A stretch of 64,000 nucleotides of DNA. Origin: Stachybotrys elegans. Its lineage: Eukaryota > Ascomycota > Sordariomycetes > Hypocreales > Stachybotryaceae. The translations under genes and the position numbers were made by a program. Shown here in pieces: positions 13,122-24,270 of this stretch. Below the pieces are notes generated by a model. That model worked only from the letters and a program-made list of their open reading frames with translations, was not told the DNA's origin and did no database searches. How positions within the stretch are numbered: position 1 is the stretch's first letter; each line of letters begins with the position of its first letter. The stretch covers positions 2,666,001 through 2,730,000 of the forward strand of contig JAGPNK010000003.1 in NCBI GenBank assembly GCA_020746835.1. The letters run 5' to 3'.

Positions 13122-13180
13122 GCCACAGACCACAGACCAGACCACAGACCACAGGCCACAGGCTACAGGCTACAGGCTAC
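13122..13180. repeat. Degenerate 7-mer tandem array (CCACAGA grading into GGCTACA)
   Basis: Copies of CCACAGA change stepwise to GGCCACA and then to three copies of GGCTACA. This is a minisatellite-like tract with drifting unit sequence, located in noncoding DNA. Confidence 0.8.
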
Positions 13181-14003
13181 TAAGCTACCGGGGCTTGCAG
13201 CTTGTGCGGGCTCCACTTCTCCGTCGTTGGATCCCGGTCCATCCACAACAACTCCGCTTGCCATGGGCCCGCGCCTTCCCTGTCCTCCCCATGCTCCTCA
13301 TGGCATGGTGCGTGCAGTGTCAGTGAAGGTGTCCATGTTAGCACTTTTATAACTATGCACGTCGTTCCTTCTCCAGATGGCTGCAGTGCCGTGCCATTGC
13401 CCACGCCCATCTCGACCCGCCACGCAAAAACTCACACTCAAGCCGCCCATCTTCATACACGCATCACCGTTGCACTGGCACTGGATCGTCGGCTTGGCTC
13501 CCCAGACATTCTCATATCCATATATATGTACATACATACCCTCTCGCCTACTCTGACACTAGTCTCGAATCGCTCTCGTGCGGCAGCCGTCGTCGGTCAA
13601 CTGCAACCCTCAAGCTCATAAAGTCACCCTGGGTGCACCTTGTGTCACTACCAGCCCGCCTATACAACCTCACATCGCCAATCCTCTTCGTCCATCCTCC
13701 CTCAACTGCCGTCTGCCGCCTCCCGGCCCTGTCGCCTTGTCACCTATCTTGATCACCGGCTCTGCTCCGTTATGCCCACCCGCGTCTCTTTATTGTCTCT
13801 GCCACAGTAGCTCCGGGCTGAGACATCCGTCCATCGACCAGTGGCTCATCATCCGCATTGTTGTTACATTCCGTTCTACTCGCCACTGGAGTGACATCTC
13901 TAATACCACTCAGCTGGCCCCTGTCATTCGGGCAGCTTGGCCAAGTCTGATATCCCAACAACCGAGCTCCCACATTCATCTTTCCTCGACTCCATAAGCA
14001 GCC

Positions 14004-15956
14004 ATGGTGTACTGTGGCAAGCCCTCGCGCGGCTGCCAGATGTGCAGAACCCGCAGGATCAAGGTGCGCTAGCCTCTCCATCTCAGCAACTTCATTGCCA
14101 GTCTCTCTTGCTGGTGTCAAGCTCACGCTCTTCTTCCAGTGCGACGAGACGAAACCCACCTGCAACCAGTGCGCCAAATCTCGAAGGCAATGCCCAGGAT
14201 ACAAGGATGAGTTCGATATTATTTTCAGAAATGAGACCAAAGCAACAGAAAGACGGGCCCAAAAGGCAAATCAAAAGGCAGGCACCCGCAAGGTCGAACA
14301 GGTACACGATCCCGCAGCAATTCACGCCCTCCGCAACTCGCAGGCCCAAAATCATGTCATTGTGATGCCACAAGTCCCCCTCGATCAACAGGCGTCATGC
14401 CATTTCGTCACCAACTTCGTCCTCGTTCCCCGCCAGGATTGGTCTCGTGGATACATGGAGTTTCTGCCTGCTCTGCTGAAATCGAACCCCTCCGCCATTC
14501 ACTTCAAATATGCTTTCGAGGCATGCTCTTTGGCTTCCTTGGGCAACCGCTCCGGTCCGGGGCAGGACTTTGCGGAAAAGGCTGTTGGACTTTACACCAA
14601 GGCCCTGGCCGCAACACATGTTGCCTTGAAGGATCCCACTCTTGCCACCCATGATACAACGCTCGCAGCTGTTCTTCTCATGGGTCTATACGAGAACATG
14701 ACGGCCAGTCAGATGGGCACTCTTTCATGGGGTTCTCACATCGAAGGCGCTATCGAGATTGCCAAAGCCAGGGGGCAGAAGCAGATGCGAACAAAACTTG
14801 GTAGACAGCTTTTCATTGCTGTCAGGGGTCAAGTGGTTAGTACTCTTAGCACAGCGCCGGCCATCACAACGTGCATTGACTGACTTGATTAGATCATCCA
14901 TACCATTTCAACAGGCAAAGCACCTGCCATGGGGGCAGACTGGTGGTCTATCGATTCTGTCAGCAACAGTCATGCTGCAACATGCCAGAAGCTCAACCTC
15001 CGCACGGGAGAGCTTAGGGCTGAGGTGACACGTCTGATGATGACGGTTCCCCGAACACCAGACAACATCGAGGTTATTCTCAACTTGATGCGCAGGTGCC
15101 AGACGGTAGATCAAGAGCTTGTGCACTGGATGGCTCACCTGCCAGACGAGTTTCATTACAAGACGGCTGCATGGGAAGACAACGTCCCCAACGGCGACTA
15201 CTCCAAGGCCGAGGTATACCCTGGCCGTGTCGACGCTTATCAAGATCTCTGGATTGCCTCCATCTGGAACATGGGCCGTTGCGCAAGGATCATCCTCTCG
15301 TCCTTGATAGTCCGCTGTGCCGCCTGGGTATGTTCTCCTGTCGACTATCGCACCACCCCAGAATACGCTACGGCAGCCAGGACCTGCGGCGAGATGATCA
15401 CTGATGTCATCGCCTCGGTCCCGTTCCAGCTCGGCTGGTTCATCACGCGCACGCACCTTCTTGAGCGCGTCAACATTGCAACGTCAGCCTGCGGCGACGA
15501 GTCGTCGTGCAAAGGTGTCTTGGGATACTGGCTTACGTGGCCATTGACCGTCGTCAACGGTCAGGACTTCACGACGGATTCTCAGAGAGCCTGGGCTAAG
15601 GGGCGCCTCGAGTTTATCGGCACCCATGTTGGCGTCAAATATGCTACTATGCTGGCTGAGGTATGGTTCTTACGTGATTTGTCTGTGAAGCCTCTTGAGA
15701 GCCAGATATGCTGACCACACTCGTACAGCTCAAACTTCGTATTCCATCTATGCTTATTCGCAAGGATGGCCTGATGGCCGCGCCCTACCAAAACCCAGCC
15801 AACTTTGTCGATATTCTCAACGGTAAAACGGCGCCGCCACATTCTGTCGAGAGGCAAAACTCCCCACCCCAGGCAACGCATTCGCACAGCCCTCCGCAGC
15901 ATATCCTTCCAGGGAGTGGCAGCCGCTTCTACGCCAAGGTTCCTCAGTCAGCATAA
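14004..15956 (+). CDS. Zn(II)2Cys6 fungal transcription factor
   Basis: Nuclear DNA-binding regulator. Four exons: 14004-14063, 14140-14835, 14893-15660, 15729-15956; 583 residues. The binuclear zinc cluster is complete: Cys11, 14, 21, 28, 31 and 38 (CX2CX6CX6CX2CX6C), and the first intron falls just before Cys21. A basic linker follows (residues 39-75). The rest is helical, without clear motifs, resembling the fungal-specific transcription factor region (Fungal_trans_2/DUF3468 type). The tail after about residue 530 is Ser/Pro/His-rich. There are no biosynthetic or transport genes next to it, so its target pathway cannot be inferred from context. The ATG at 14004 gives the canonical short lead into the zinc cluster. 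Confidence 0.87.
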
Positions 15957-16755
15957 TAGAAGCAACATGGCTTTCCGACTCGCCGTTCTTGACATGCCCA
16001 CTAGGAACGACAATGTCCTCGCAGAAAGAACCCTTGATACCCTTCTACACGCCTGGTTCTTTTTCGAGATCCCTTGCTACTGTCCTGGCAAAACTGTATG
16101 ATTGGCTTTAAGAGATATGAGTATTGGTTATGACGAAATATCTGGAAAACTTGGTATCTGCTGGAATAGTCGAGCCATGCAAACCCAAGTAGCGGAGATT
16201 GGTAGCTATACTGGGTAGAGTTATGACCTGCGATGTTAGAAATGGCCTGAGTTGCTGTCCAGCTTGGCAAAGTATCAGGTATACTTGTAACTAATGAGAA
16301 ATGTCTGATGGAAACCACTCTATCATCGATCATGACAGCTGCCTTTTTACAAACTGTCGACCTCTGCGGTTGATATTGAAGATTGCAGCAGCAGCTTGCC
16401 TACGACAAGTCTCTCTCATGTGCCTTGGCAGAATTTCTGGAATTCGATTGCAGCCCGTCATGTCAGCAGCCCCAGATTCACTCCCAATTCTCGCCGGCAC
16501 ATGAACGGTCGCATTGTGCTATAGACAACCCAGACTCGTCACTTATGATAACGTTCCATCATATGTGCCAGGCCCATCTCCCCGAGAAGGCATCTATCAT
16601 GTCATGCCATGAGTGGAATCAACTGAGTAAATGGAAAGCATGTTGCTCTGGCCGTAATTTCCCTTCAGCGCCGCTTCTTCTTCCTGTACAGCGTTGTCAG
16701 CACGGGTATTGCCGTGATGTAGGTTGCAGGGGCACGTCTCGGGGGGAGGGGTGGC
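15957..16755. other. Convergent 3' region, Zn2Cys6 gene / small membrane protein gene
   Basis: Shared 3' flanks of two convergent genes. I see no supportable coding frame. Confidence 0.5.
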
Positions 16756-17122
16756 TCACGCTTTCGCATCTTCCTCTTTGGCGGCGCTGCCGAGATCCCA
16801 CGCCTTATAGACCCAGCTCTGGGTGGCGTCTACGTACTTCTCATTCTTCATCTGCTTGACGCCGACGCGGACGCCATCCTTGGTGAAGACGACGTTGTGG
16901 CGGTTCATGCGCTCGGCGGCCGTCTCCTGCATCTTGGTGACGCTCAGGTAGATCTGGTAGCCGACCCAGGCGCCGACGATGATGATGGAGAAGAGGATAA
17001 TGAGGGGGGTCAATTGCCTTGCAGAAGGGGGGTGAGCACCGTTAGTTTGCAGATCGGGCGATGAAATTGATACGCGGGAGCTTTTACCTGATGACGGCCA
17101 TCTGGCTCCCCGAATTGCTCAT
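16756..17122 (-). CDS. Small single-pass membrane protein, unknown function
   Basis: Two exons, 17122-17088 and 17017-16756, separated by a 70-nt GTAAAA..CAAG intron in phase 2, giving 98 residues. The protein has a short hydrophilic start (MSNSGSQMAVIRQ), one strong hydrophobic segment at about residues 14-33 (LTPLIILFSIIIVGAWVGYQ), then a charged tail with NVVFTKDGVRVGVK and SWVYKAWDL and an acidic C-terminus. The layout suggests a tail exposed on one side of an organelle or ER membrane. I recognise the general type (conserved small fungal membrane protein) but not a named family. The hydrophobic segment and clean splice sites make a real gene likely. Confidence 0.7.
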
Positions 17123-18206
17123 GGCTGGTGAGGTGTGAAAAGCGACGTGTAATGCGATTGCGTATGCGCAAGGCTTGGCGGGAGGGCTATCAGTTTATAG
17201 CCAGCCGCGTTGACGATGCGCAGATGGATGATGGTGGCAGGAAGCAAACCGAATGTTTCCGGTCATCCAAGGAATCGGAAGAAAAGTAAAAGGACGGGTC
17301 CAAAAATAAGGGACTGCAGCAGATGGTAGGAAACCTGAAGGGAACCCGCGGAGGAGGGGGGAAAGAGGGAGGGTTGTAATAGGGAGGCAACCAACTGCCT
17401 ACTAATGGAACACAATGTGCGCCCTCTGCTGAATATGTAGGTAGTATGGATCTTCACGAAACAGGGCTTTCGTTTTGTCTCCTTCCAGCTGAGGACGGGT
17501 GCCTCCTCTGCTTGTGCCGATAAGAAAATCGGACGAGGCTAGCGAGGGGTTGGGTCGAACCGGCAGTGAGATTTCGGAGGGTAGCTAGATCTTGATGGAC
17601 AGGGCGGGTGCGGAAATAGAGCAAGAGAAAGATCCAACAGTCAACTGGTGCGTGCGCATAAGGCGAGGGACGGGGGGCAGGGTGGTGATCAGCAGGTCCG
17701 GCTGTACTGGTGTGCCCTGATGGCGAATAATACTTGCATGCAAGGTGAGAATCAAGGCTCAGGGGTTAACATTTTAGCATTTGCTAGCCCTTATATATAT
17801 ACCTATACGTGTATATGTGTCTTTTCTCTCTCTCCCTCTCTCATACGATTCAATCAATCACCAGGCATAAAGGGGTTTGCATGAGATGTCGAGCGTACAT
17901 GATGCAAGATAATACCCAATTGAGACTCGGCTGATGAGCGAGACATTCAGGAACACAGGCTCAGCGCCGCCACATTCCACGCGGACCCCTGAGGGACATG
18001 GGATCCCCCCCCCATGCACGTCAGATTGTGTGGCTTGGCCCTGTAGCCGTTGAGATTCGTGAGGCTGGAGGGCAGCTGAAGTGGTACTATGTGTGCATGA
18101 TGCAGTAGGAGGTACTAATACTGGGCTGATAAGAGTTTTTCGTTCCCGTACGACGTGCAATAGTAGACTTTCTAAGGCAGTGACGTAGGAGTAGGGCAGT
18201 CCACTA
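17123..18206. other. Intergenic region upstream of the small membrane protein
   Basis: Promoter side of the small membrane protein gene, followed by sequence without a supportable frame. It ends in an inverted repeat at 18198-18221. Confidence 0.45.
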
Positions 18207-18221
18207 CTAACCTAGTGGACT
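18198..18221. repeat. Inverted repeat AGTCCACTA / TAGTGGACT
   Basis: Perfect 9-bp arms (18198-18206 and 18213-18221) around a 6-base spacer. It overlaps the predicted stop of the candidate minus-strand frame described next. Confidence 0.75.
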
Positions 18222-18893
18222 AGTATTTGGTTGGAAGTTTGGCGGAAGGGAGGGGCCATTTATAGCAAACCTATGTAGCCTGAGCAAGCAGGGTCCCTTC
18301 TGGAGTGAAATCCTTGGTAAAATCATCCGTAATCTGCTCCGGATCGTTTCATCCAAGGGTCCGTGGCAGCATGTCTGGCCTTCTTCCACAGCTCTTCTGA
18401 CTTTTTTGTCAGCGACAGAAATATTGGCCTTCTTGGCAGTCATCAAAGGCCCAAGACCACTGTCGGCCAAGATTTCAGGCTGTGACGTTAATAAATAAAG
18501 TCATGGCTTCAGTTAGAAGGAGTATATACGTTCGTGAGGCGATGTCCAGTAATCCGCCTGAAGCTTCTTGTTTCTCGTCCCATGATACATACAGGTATTG
18601 AGTGTTGTCTTCAAGCTGCCGCCTACCTCCAACTGTTGGTTGAGAAATCCGGGGAAGCTGCGCTGGATTAATGGTAATACCGGGTCCCGACTTGGCTGTG
18701 CCATCACAAGACCACCCACCAACAGCAATACCTCGATTAGATCTAGGCCCCGTGGCAATGTACTCACTCTAAGGTTTCGGACAGCTGGCTTCATCGCTGC
18801 CTGTGTCTGGCTGAGGACAGCGGTGTCGCCTATGCTGGTATGGCGTCCAGGCAGCGGCCTTTTGCCCCAAAGAAGGGGGATAGAGAGAAGATG
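18207..18893 (-). CDS. Candidate partial gene of unknown function (minus strand)
   Basis: Three open blocks, 18893-18768, 18695-18627 and 18479-18207, are each a whole number of codons and are joined by consensus splice sites (GTGAGT..ACAG, then GTAGGC..ACAG), all in phase 0. Together they give about 155 residues. Block 1 follows a CTAG acceptor at 18894 with a GTAAGG donor 49 nt upstream, so an earlier exon should exist; I could not fix its start. Peptide character is protein-like (for example DTAVLSQTQAAMKPAVRNLR and ILADSGLGPLMTAKKANIS), but I recognise no family. Near 18350 another frame (ITDDFTKDFTPEGTLLAQAT then stop) looks at least as coding-like, which hints at a frameshift. It may be a lineage-specific gene, a decayed gene or chance. 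Confidence 0.33.
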
Positions 18894-19560
18894 CTAGATA
18901 TCGGTCCATGACACTTCCTGTCCAGGGCTTTCCTGTCCTTACTTATTGCTGTTCTGCTGGCAGGGAGTTGGTGGGATTAGCATGTACCTATAGTCCTCTC
19001 CACATGTAGCGCTGCACCGAATCTGCATAGATGAGGTACCAGCTCAACTACTCTCCTGTACCTTCTATCCACCCCTCCTTTTGCAACGCCTGGGCGGTGT
19101 CCAACCACAGCCCACAGTGGAGGGCAGGAAAAAAAGAGGCCACACAGCGCAGACGACGGGAACTTCCTGGGCCTAGGAAGCTTTCTCCAGCGGCCATCCC
19201 ACCCACCAAGGCCATATCTCCTACATTCTGCTGGCAACGCTGCCACTCTTCGACGTCAGTTCCGTGGAAGCCCCATCCCCATCAGCAGCGTCTACGTACA
19301 CCGCTGCAGGGCCTTTCTTTCTTCTTTCCTTGTCCTTCTCCCTCCCTCTCGCCCATTTCTCCCCTCCCGTTGCCGCTGGTGTCCATCCTTGAATCCCTCT
19401 TATTGTCCCCCGACGACCCACGTGTCCCCTCCGCCCGGCATCAAGCTTCCCACCGGTGCCTCTACCCTCCGGCTTTCCTTTCCCATCACTACCACCGCAA
19501 ACCTCCAACCCCGTCACAACCAACCGCCACCCTCCCTCGAACCAGCCCGCCCGGTCTGCC
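18894..19560. other. SEC24 promoter and leader region
   Basis: C/T-rich sequence from about 19060 to 19560 directly upstream of the SEC24 ATG, probably its promoter and 5' leader. The long plus-strand frame from 19031 runs through this leader into SEC24 in another frame and is not a gene. Confidence 0.5.
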
Positions 19561-22459
19561 ATGTCGGCTCCTCCCCCCGAAGGCTACGGCTACGGCCAGC
19601 CTGGCCCCGACCAGTTCGCCCAGCAGGCCGATCCACAGGCCCAGGAGGATCAATTCTCTCAGAACCCCCAACAAGCCGCCGCCGCCGCCCCCGGAAAGAA
19701 GAAGAAGAGAGGCTATGCCGCCCAGGCCTTTGACGTCGGCTCCGGTGCCAATGCCGTCGCCGGCGGCCAGGTCCAGGCCGGAGCTCCCTACGGCATGCCT
19801 CCCGTCCAAAACGCGCCCGCCTATGGAGCATACGGCCAGCCCGACCCCCAGATGGCCGCACAGCAAGGCTACCAGCAGCCTCCTGCACCATACGAGAGCG
19901 CTCAGCCAGTCGTCCCCCAGCAGCCCGTCTATGGATACCAGGCCCCCGATCAGACTGGCTATCCTGCTCCCGGAGCTCAGCCCGCCTCTGGCGTCGCTGG
20001 CATCACCCAGGGAATGGGCGGCATGCAGCTCGGCGGCCAGCCCCAGCCCCAACCCCAAGCGCAAGCTCCCCGACCAGTCGCGCTCAACCAGCTCTATCCC
20101 ACCGACCTGCTCAATCAGCCCTTCCAAGTCTCGGAGCTGGACCTGGAACCTCCCTCCATCATCCTGCCTCCTAATGTAAGTTGCCTAGTCTCAAACCCCC
20201 TACCTACTATTGCTGGAAGCTGACATACGTGTCCAGACGAGTGTGACTCCCTCTCCCTCTGCCAATTGCTCCTCTCGATACATCCGGTCGACCCTCAACG
20301 CCGTTCCTTCGAATCCCTCTCTGCTCAAGAAGTCGAAGCTGCCTTTTGCTCTCATCATCCAGCCCTACGGCGCTCTCCACGACGACGAGGACCCCGTGCC
20401 CATTGTTCAGGATCAGGTCATTTCGCGTTGCCGAAGATGCCGCACTTACATCAACCCCTTTGTCACATTCCTCGACCACGGGCACCGCTGGAGGTGCAAC
20501 ATGTGCAACCTCAGCAACGACGTGCCTCAGGCCTTCGACTGGGACGCAGCGGCGCAGAAGAGCGTCGACCGCTGGCAGCGTCATGAGCTCAACCACTCGG
20601 TTGTCGAGTTTGTCGCTCCTCAGGAGTACATGGTTCGACCTCCGCAGCCCCTCGTGTACCTGTTTGTCTTTGATGTGAGCTATGCTGCCGTTGCCAACGG
20701 CCTGATCGCCACCAGTGCCCGCACCATCCTCGACAGCCTCAACAGGATACCCAATGCCGACAGGCGGACCCGCCTCGGTTTCCTGGCCGTGGACTCGAGC
20801 CTCCACTACTTCTCTGTCCCCAAGGACTCGGATGAGAACGCCGAGACTAACATGCTGGTTGTCAGCGATCTGGACGAGCCTTTCCTTCCCGTACCCCATG
20901 ACCTCCTGGTCCCCCTTACGGAGAGCAGGCAGAGCATCGAGAAGTTCCTGCAGAAGCTGCCGCTCATGTTCCAGAACAACCAGAGCAACGGCTCATGCAT
21001 GGGCTCAGCTCTGCGCGCAGGTCACAAGCTCATCTCGGCGCTGGGTGGCAAGATTGTCGTGCTGACCGCCTCGCTGCCGAACCTGGGTGTGGGCAAGCTC
21101 GAGATGCGCGAGGACAAGAAGCTTCTGGGCACCTCCAAGGAGGGCAGCCTTCTCCAGACGGGCAACAGCTTCTACAAGAGCTTCGCGGTCGAGTGCTCCA
21201 AGAACCAGGTCTCCATCGACATGTTCCTCTTCTCCTCCCAGTACCAGGACGTCGCATCTCTGAGCAACCTGCCCAGGTACACTGGCGGTCAGACCTGGTT
21301 CTATCCAGGTTGGCACGCTTCGCGCCCCGAAGATGCTCTCAAGTTTGCCTCCGAGTTCAGCGATTATCTGTCGTCTGAAATTGGTCTGGAGGCTGTACTC
21401 CGAGTTCGTGCGACGTCGGGCCTGCGGATGAATGCCTTCTACGGCAACTTCTTCAACCGCAGCTCGGATCTCTGCGCGTTCCCGGCTTTCCCCCGCGACC
21501 AGTGCTACGTGGTCGAGGTGGCCATTGATGAGACGATTGGCAAGAATGTCATCTGCCTCCAGGCTGCTGTCCTGCACACAACCTGCAACGGAGAGCGCCG
21601 CATCAGGGTCCTGACACTGGCTCTTCCCACAACCGCCAACCTGTCCGACGTCTATGCGTCCGCCGACCAGGTCGCCATCACCACCTACTTCAGCCACAAG
21701 GCGGTCGAGCGCGCGCTCAGCAATGGCCTAGACGCGGCTCGCGACGCTCTCCAGAGCAAACTCACCGAGCTCCTACAGACATTCAAGAAGGAGCTCGCAG
21801 GAGGAAGCATCAGCGGTGGCCTGCAGTTCCCCGGCAACCTGCGCGGCCTGTCCCTGCTTTTCCTTGGACTGATGAAGAACGTTGGTCTTCGCAAGTCGGC
21901 ACAGATCCCCTCGGATATCCGCTCTGCAGCCCTATGCCTGCTCTCCACCCTGCCGCCTCCTCTCCTGATGCGTTACATCTACCCCAGGCTGTACTCGCTG
22001 CACGACATGCCCGACAACGCCGGCGTGCCGGATCCCGACACGGGCCACATCGTGATGCCTGCCCCGATGAACCTGTCTTCGGAACGATTTGCCCCGTACG
22101 GTCTGTACCTGATCGACGACGGGCAGACGCAATTCCTCTGGGTGGGACGCGATGCGGTGCCGCAGCTGATTGCAGACGTCTTTGGCGTGGAGGACCGGGG
22201 CCAGCTCCATGTCGGCAAGGGTCGGGTGCCTGAGCTGGAGAACGACTTCAACGAGCGGGTCCGCGCCGTGGTCCAGAAGAGCCGCGATCACCGTGCCCTT
22301 GGCGTGGGAAGCATCATCGTCCCGCACCTCTACATCGTCCGCGAGGATGGCGAGCCCAGCCTGAAGCTCTGGGCGCAGACGCTGCTCGTGGAGGACCGGG
22401 CAGACCAGAGTGTCAGCGCGGCGCAGTGGCTGGGCATTCTGAGAGAAAAGGTGGGCTAA
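19561..22459 (+). CDS. SEC24: COPII coat cargo-adaptor subunit Sec24
   Basis: Sec24 pairs with Sec23 in the inner COPII coat and binds cargo sorting signals at ER exit sites. Two exons (19561-20175, 20237-22459) with a 61-nt intron in phase 0 give 945 residues. The first ~200 residues are Gln/Pro/Ala/Tyr/Gly-rich and disordered, as is usual. The zinc finger is C270-X2-C273...C292-X2-C295, followed by the trunk domain ([12 protein letters not shown] onward), beta-sandwich, helical domain (starting near [16 protein letters not shown]) and C-terminal gelsolin-like domain ([20 protein letters not shown]). All Sec24 domains are present in order. The long antisense open frames over this gene are codon-bias shadows. 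Confidence 0.96.
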
Positions 22460-22849
22460 CATCCTAGAAACAGACATTCACACACTTGAACTTGTAGGCT
22501 GATATGGATGATGCAGGTTGTGCAGTAATATGGAGGAAAATACATTTGGCCATCAGGATGTCCGTGGAGAGTTGATTGGCTGTTGATTTGTATAGACGAA
22601 GTATCCAATACGGTGCGCCGCCCTCTGCGGCCACGCTGGATGGGTAATGGATGGCTGTCATGCACGAGTTGGAAGTTTCTCCAAGGAGAGCGGAGGCAGA
22701 CGACGAAATGCTTTAACAAAGTGCCCTATGGCCTCTTGTTCCATCGTGTGGCACGGCAAAATTCACGACTGGTACTGCTTACAGAAGAGTCGATGGTAGT
22801 AGTTTGGGCAGATGAGTTGCTTTCCCAGAAGCACATGCGCAGCGCGGAT

Positions 22850-22870
22850 CCCTGTTTGAATCTAACAGGG
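22850..22870. repeat. Perfect hairpin, 7-bp stem and 7-base loop
   Basis: CCCTGTT (22850-22856), loop TGAATCT, then AACAGGG (22864-22870). It lies about 390 bases past the SEC24 stop. It resembles a tRNA T-arm in size but has no surrounding cloverleaf. Confidence 0.7.
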
Positions 22871-24253
22871 AGACAAACATACAGGCGTGTAGGCACGTCG
22901 ATGATGATGATGACGACTGTGGTTTCTGGTCGGTCGTGGGAAGATATATAAAAATAAAAGATAAAAGGACTCTCTTCTGCATCCGGAAGCTATTCTTGGC
23001 ACCAGCGGCTATTATGGCATGACTGTGAAGGACCAAGTAATGTCATGGTGCTGCCAACATGGTTACATGAGTATTGCCAGTTGGTAGGAGGCTGCCCATG
23101 GATCGATCAGCAAAGAATAACCTACTGCTGTTGCAAAGAGTTGATGGGCTAGTGTGATTCCATGGAAACGGATCCGGCGGGTTTACAGAGGCTAGAAACC
23201 GAAGAAACGCTTCACTACAGGGACGAGGCACATGATGATACCGGGCCGTGAGGTTGCAGACAGTTGTTTGAGGATGTGGAGGCATGAAACACACGCGCCT
23301 GGGGAGGCCCAAGGCCAGTGGCAGACAGGGGCGTGGGAAGACGCTAGGGCAACCAATAAGATAGGTCAGTAGGCGCCCAGCGACCATCAGGCGGACGAGC
23401 CTCTTGATGCATCGGTGGGCGGGCATTGGATGCTGTGAGCCCATGCCGCAGGCCAATCGGACGGCGAGAAGGGGTCTGTGGGCTAGGTAGCACACCCTAC
23501 CGCTAGGGGCGGAGGTGTTAGCTGTAGCTGAAACTGTAGTAGGGTCCATGGGGAGGAAGCAGGAGGCGCCCATGTACGAGATTTGTATGGAGTAGAGTGA
23601 GGGCGGGGAGGCTGTACCTGCTGACTACAGGGCGGGCTTTTTACATGCAGCGAGTGTCTCTATACAAGCAAAAAGGTGTGACCGATTGTGATGAGCTGTG
23701 ATGGCATCGCGGCTGCAGGTTGGTCGGATTGGACGAGAGGGAGAGCTCTGGGTCTCGTCTCTGGGTGGCCATGCCTGCTGCTCAGGCGGCAGGGGGGAGA
23801 GGATGGGATGGGATGGGAACATGCATTATCACGGCGCAGGGCAGGGCAGGGATAATTCGTCTGGTCTTTTGGACAGCCGGTTTCAGGGAGCCCCTCTGTG
23901 GTGGCATGCGAATAACCTAAGAAAGAAAAGAAGAAGGAAGGGAAAACAAGGGGAAGGAAATAAAGGAGACGAGGACAAGAGAAAGGACCCGTTTGCCACG
24001 ATGGGAATCGGGCGAATAAGCTAAGGGTCCTTCTGGATACGAAGGCAGCCCGGGAGGAAAAGGTTTCCCTGAAGCCAACCGTGACCCCTCCTCTATCATG
24101 GCCAGAGGCACCGAAAGGCACAAGCTGGGTGTGGGCTTCCCCTCCCCTCCCCTCCATCACCAGACCACCACACACATCCATAGATATCCCGTCTGGAGGA
24201 GCTTATACCGCGCCTGGTGCCTTTTTTTCCCCCTTCCAGGGTCTAATTCGAGA

Positions 24254-24270
24254 AACACACACACACACAC
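24254..24270. repeat. CA dinucleotide microsatellite
   Basis: Run of about eight CA units in noncoding DNA. Confidence 0.8.

Larger units (their letters stand above)
10770..14003. other. 3.2 kb gene-free interval before the Zn2Cys6 regulator
   Basis: No open frame here looks coding. It holds tandem 7-mers (11143-11178 and 13122-13180) and an inverted repeat (12848-12869). From about 13200 the sequence is C/T-rich and likely forms the promoter and long leader of the regulator gene. Confidence 0.5.

Noticed and set aside
14004..15956. Zn2Cys6 regulator as the marker of a secondary-metabolite cluster
   Set aside because: Neighbours are an exportin, a small membrane protein and SEC24. There is no synthase, P450, transporter or tailoring enzyme nearby.
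17540..17580. tRNA B-box-like GGTTCGACC on the minus strand
   Set aside because: The flanking bases do not form the 5-bp T-arm stem and no cloverleaf can be drawn.
19031..20179. 382-codon plus-strand frame overlapping the SEC24 leader and first exon
   Set aside because: Pro/Ser/Arg-rich low-complexity translation in a different frame from SEC24, caused by C-rich sequence. No motif.
20207..22477. Long minus-strand open frames (up to 230 codons) opposite SEC24
   Set aside because: They are antisense to a complete, family-typical Sec24. The G/C-rich third codon positions remove stops from the opposite strand. The peptides show no family motifs.
22850..22870. Hairpin with a TTGAATC loop as a possible tRNA T-arm
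   Set aside because: The stem is 7 bp rather than 5, and the rest of a tRNA is absent. Kept only as a hairpin repeat.
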